Position numbers and translations under genes: made by a program. 64,000 bases of DNA from Mesostigma viride. Lineage: Eukaryota > Streptophyta > Mesostigmatophyceae > Mesostigmatales > Mesostigmataceae. The DNA lies in contig RPFO01001993.1 in assembly GCA_009746045.1 (NCBI GenBank), forward strand, positions 64,001 to 128,000. The letters run 5' to 3'. Below, piece after piece: positions 61,401 to 64,000 of this stretch (position 1 is the stretch's first letter; the number at the start of each line of letters is the position of its first letter). Below the pieces are notes generated by a model. That model made no database searches. It had not been told where the DNA came from and saw only the letters and a list, made by a program, of their open reading frames with translations.

Positions 61401-64000
61401 GTGTGTGTACGTGTGTGTGCACTCGCCCCTTGCGTGCGCGGTGGATGTACAGGTGTGTGCAGCCGCCCCTTGCGTGCATGGTGTATGTACATGTGTGTGC
61501 AGCCGCCCCTTGCGTGCGCGGTGGATGTACATGTGTGTGCAGCCGAACCTTGCGTGCATGGTGTGTGTACCTGTGCGTGAAGTCGCTCCTTGCGTGCATG
61601 GTGTGTGTACGTGTGTGTGCAGCCGCCCCTTGCGTGCATGGTGTGTGTACATGTGAGTGCCGTTGCCCCTTGCGTGCGCGGTGTATGTACGTGTGTGTGC
61701 AGTCCCTTGCGTGCGCGGTGTGTGTACGTGTGTGTGCACTCGCCCCTTGCGTGCGCGGTGTATGTACGTGTGTGTGCAGCCGCCCCTTGCGTGCGCGGTG
61801 TATGCCAGTGTGTGTGCATGCCGCCCTTGCGTGCAAGGTGTGTGTAAGTGTGTGTGCAGCCCCTTGCGTGCATGGTGTATGTACGTGTGTGTGCAGCTGC
61901 CCCTTGCGTGCGCGGTGTGTGTACGTGTGTGTGCAGCCGCCCCGTGGTGCGCGGTGTATGTACATGTGTGTGCAGTTGCCCCTTGCGTGCGCGGTGTATG
62001 TACGTGTGTGTGCAGCCGCCCCTTGCGTGCGCGGTGTAGGTACGTGTGTGTGCAGCCGCCCCTTGCGTGCGCGGTGTGTGTACATGTGTGTGCAGCCGCC
62101 CCTTGCGTGCGCGGTGTATGTACGTGTGTGTGCAGCCGCCCCGCGTGCTTGTGTGTACATGTGTGTGCAGTTGCCCCTTGCGTGCGCGGTGTATGTACGT
62201 GTGTGTGCAGCCGCCCCGTGCGTGCGCGGTGGTGTACATGTGTGTGCAGTTGCCCCTTGCGTGCGCGGTGTGTGTACGTGTGTGTGCAGCCGCCCCTTGC
62301 GTGCGCGGTGTGGTACGTGTGTGTGCAGCCGCCCCTTGCGTGCGCGGTGTATGTACGTGTGTGTGCAGCCGGCCCTTGCGTGCGCGGTGTGTGTACGTGT
62401 GTGTGCAGCCGCCCTTGCGTGCGCGGTGTGGTACATGTGTGCAGTGCCCCTTGCGTGCGCGGTGTGTACGTGTGTGCAGCCGCCCCTTGCGTGCGCGGTG
62501 TATGTACGTGTGTGTGCAGCCGCCCCTTGCGTGCGCGGTGTATGTACATGTGTGTGCAGTTGCCCCTTGCGTGCGCGGTGTGTGTACGTGTGTGTGCAGT
62601 TGCCCCTTGCGTGCGCGGTGTGTGTACGTGTGTGTGCAGCCGCCCCTTGCGTGCGCGGTGTATGTACGTGTGTGTGCAGTTGCCCCTTGCGTGCGCGGTG
62701 TGTGTACGTGTGTGTGCAGCCGCCCCTTGCGTGCGCGGTGTATGTACATGTGTGTGCAGTTGCCCCAAGCGTGCGTGTGTGTACGTGTGTGTGCAGCCGC
62801 CCTTGCGTGCGCGGTGTGTACGTGTGTGTGCAGCCGCCCCTTGCGTGCGCGGTGTGTACGTGTGTGTGCAGTTGCCCCTTGCGTGCGCGGTGTATGTACG
62901 TGTGTGTGCAGCCGCCCCTTGCGTGCGCGGTGTGTGTACATGTGTGTGCAGTTGCCCCTTGCGTGCGCGGTGGATGTACGTGTGTGTGCAGCCGCCCTTG
63001 CGTGCGCGGTGTGTGTACGTGTGTGTGCAGCCGCCCCAAGCGTGCGCGGTGTGTGTACGTGTGTGTGCAGTTGCCCCTTGCGTGCGCGGTGGTGTACGTG
63101 TGTGTGCAGCCGCCCCTTGCGTGCGCGGTGTAGGTACGTGTGTGTGCAGCCGCCCTTGCGTGCGCGGTGTGTGTACGTGTGTGTGCAGCCGGCCCTTGCG
63201 TGCGCGGTGTATGTACGTGTGTGTGCAGTTGCCCTTGCGTGCGCGGTGGATGTACGTGTGTGTGCAGCCGGCCCTTGCGTGCGCGGTGTGTGTACGTGTG
63301 TGTGCAGCTGCCCCGCGTGCGCGGTGTGTGTACATGTGTGTGCAGTTGCCCCTTGCGTGCGCGGTGGATGTACGTGTGTGTGCAGCCGCCCCTTGCGTGC
63401 GCGGTGTGGTACGTGTGTGTGCAGCCGCCCCAAGCGTGCGCGGTGTGTGTACGTGTGTGTGCAGTTGCCCCTTGCGTGCGCGGTGGATGTACGTGTGTGT
63501 GCAGCCGCCCCTTGCGTGCGGTGTATGTACATGTGTGTGCAGTTGCCCCTTGCGTGCGCGGTGTATGTACGTGTGTGTGCAGCCGCCCCTTGCGTGCATG
63601 GTGTATGTACGTGTGTGTGCAGCCGCCCCTTGCGTGCGCGGTGGATGTACGTGTGTGTGCAGCCGCCCTTGCGTGCGCGGTGTATGTACATGTGAGTGCA
63701 GTCGCCCGCGTGCGTGTGTACGTGTGTGTGCAGCAGCCCCTTGCGTGCGCGGTGTATGTACGTGTGTGTCAGCCGCCCCGTGGTGCGCGGTGTATGTACA
63801 TGTGTGTGCAGCCGCCCCTTGCGTGCGCGGTGTATGTACGTGTGTGTGCAGCCGCCCCTTGCGTGCGCGGTGTGTGTACATGTGTGTGCAGCCGCCCCTT
63901 GCGTGCGCGGTGTATGTACGTGTGTGTGCAGCCGCCCGCGTGCGCGGTGTGTGTACGTGTGTGTGCAGCTGCCCCTTGCGTGCGCGGTGTGTGTACATGT
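58430..64000. repeat. 40-bp satellite array, about 140 copies, continuing past the window
   Basis: Each unit has a TG-rich half (GTATGTACGTGTGTGTGC) and a GC-rich half (CCGCCCCTTGCGTGCGCG). Left-hand units are diverse (CACTCGCC, CATCCTTGTCC, CAGTTGCC, CACTGGCC) and show a higher-order period of about 725-765 bp; right-hand units are more uniform with many 1-3-bp deletions. Because 40 is one more than a multiple of three and no frame contains a stop, very long spurious reading frames exist on both strands. Confidence 0.97.

Noticed and set aside
58235-63998. Open reading frames of 500-1060 codons on both strands
   Set aside because: They are translations of the 40-bp satellite, open in every frame because the unit lacks stops; they are purely repetitive and overlap on both strands.

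Overview
The window is nuclear DNA of a flagellated green alga or close relative. This is inferred from three things: GC-rich, intron-dense genes with GTGAGT/GTGCGT/GTACGT donors; a plant-type five-finger CCCH protein; and a ciliary protein, CFAP43, found only in lineages that build motile cilia. I cannot name the species.

Layout. 1-866 holds the truncated, minus-strand end of a retroelement ORF1. 2712-10424 (minus) is a complete nine-exon gene for a 385-residue HUA1/ZFN-like CCCH zinc-finger protein. 10425-12906 is the intergenic region shared by two divergent genes. 12907-47654 (plus) is a 29-exon gene for CFAP43 (1744 residues by my model), a two-propeller plus coiled-coil protein of the inner-arm-dynein tether of the axoneme. 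All 38 exons of the two models join in phase, with AG acceptors and GT donors throughout. 47655-55290 is a graveyard of nested non-LTR retroelements: a second ORF1 copy, a minus-strand LINE, and a plus-strand element with a restriction-like endonuclease signature and a 14-bp target-site duplication. 55291-58260 is gene-poor DNA with recurring AACGGCCGTT palindromes, a telomere-like heptamer run and a broken tRNA-like sequence. 58262-64000 is a 40-bp satellite running off the right edge.

The most unusual property is how tandem repeats are arranged inside the genes. Many introns of CFAP43, and at least one of the CCCH gene, begin or end with degraded copies of the neighbouring exon edge together with its splice site ('exon-edge echoes'). 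Other arrays repeat branch-point-like motifs (CTAAC, CTGAC) or extend the pyrimidine tract upstream of acceptors on the sense strand. Whether these amplified splice signals affect splicing is untested here, but the pattern is seen directly and recurs in about a dozen introns.

The two host genes have no obvious functional link: one product is a probable RNA-binding nuclear protein, the other acts in the axoneme. They share only a divergent 2.5-kb intergenic region.
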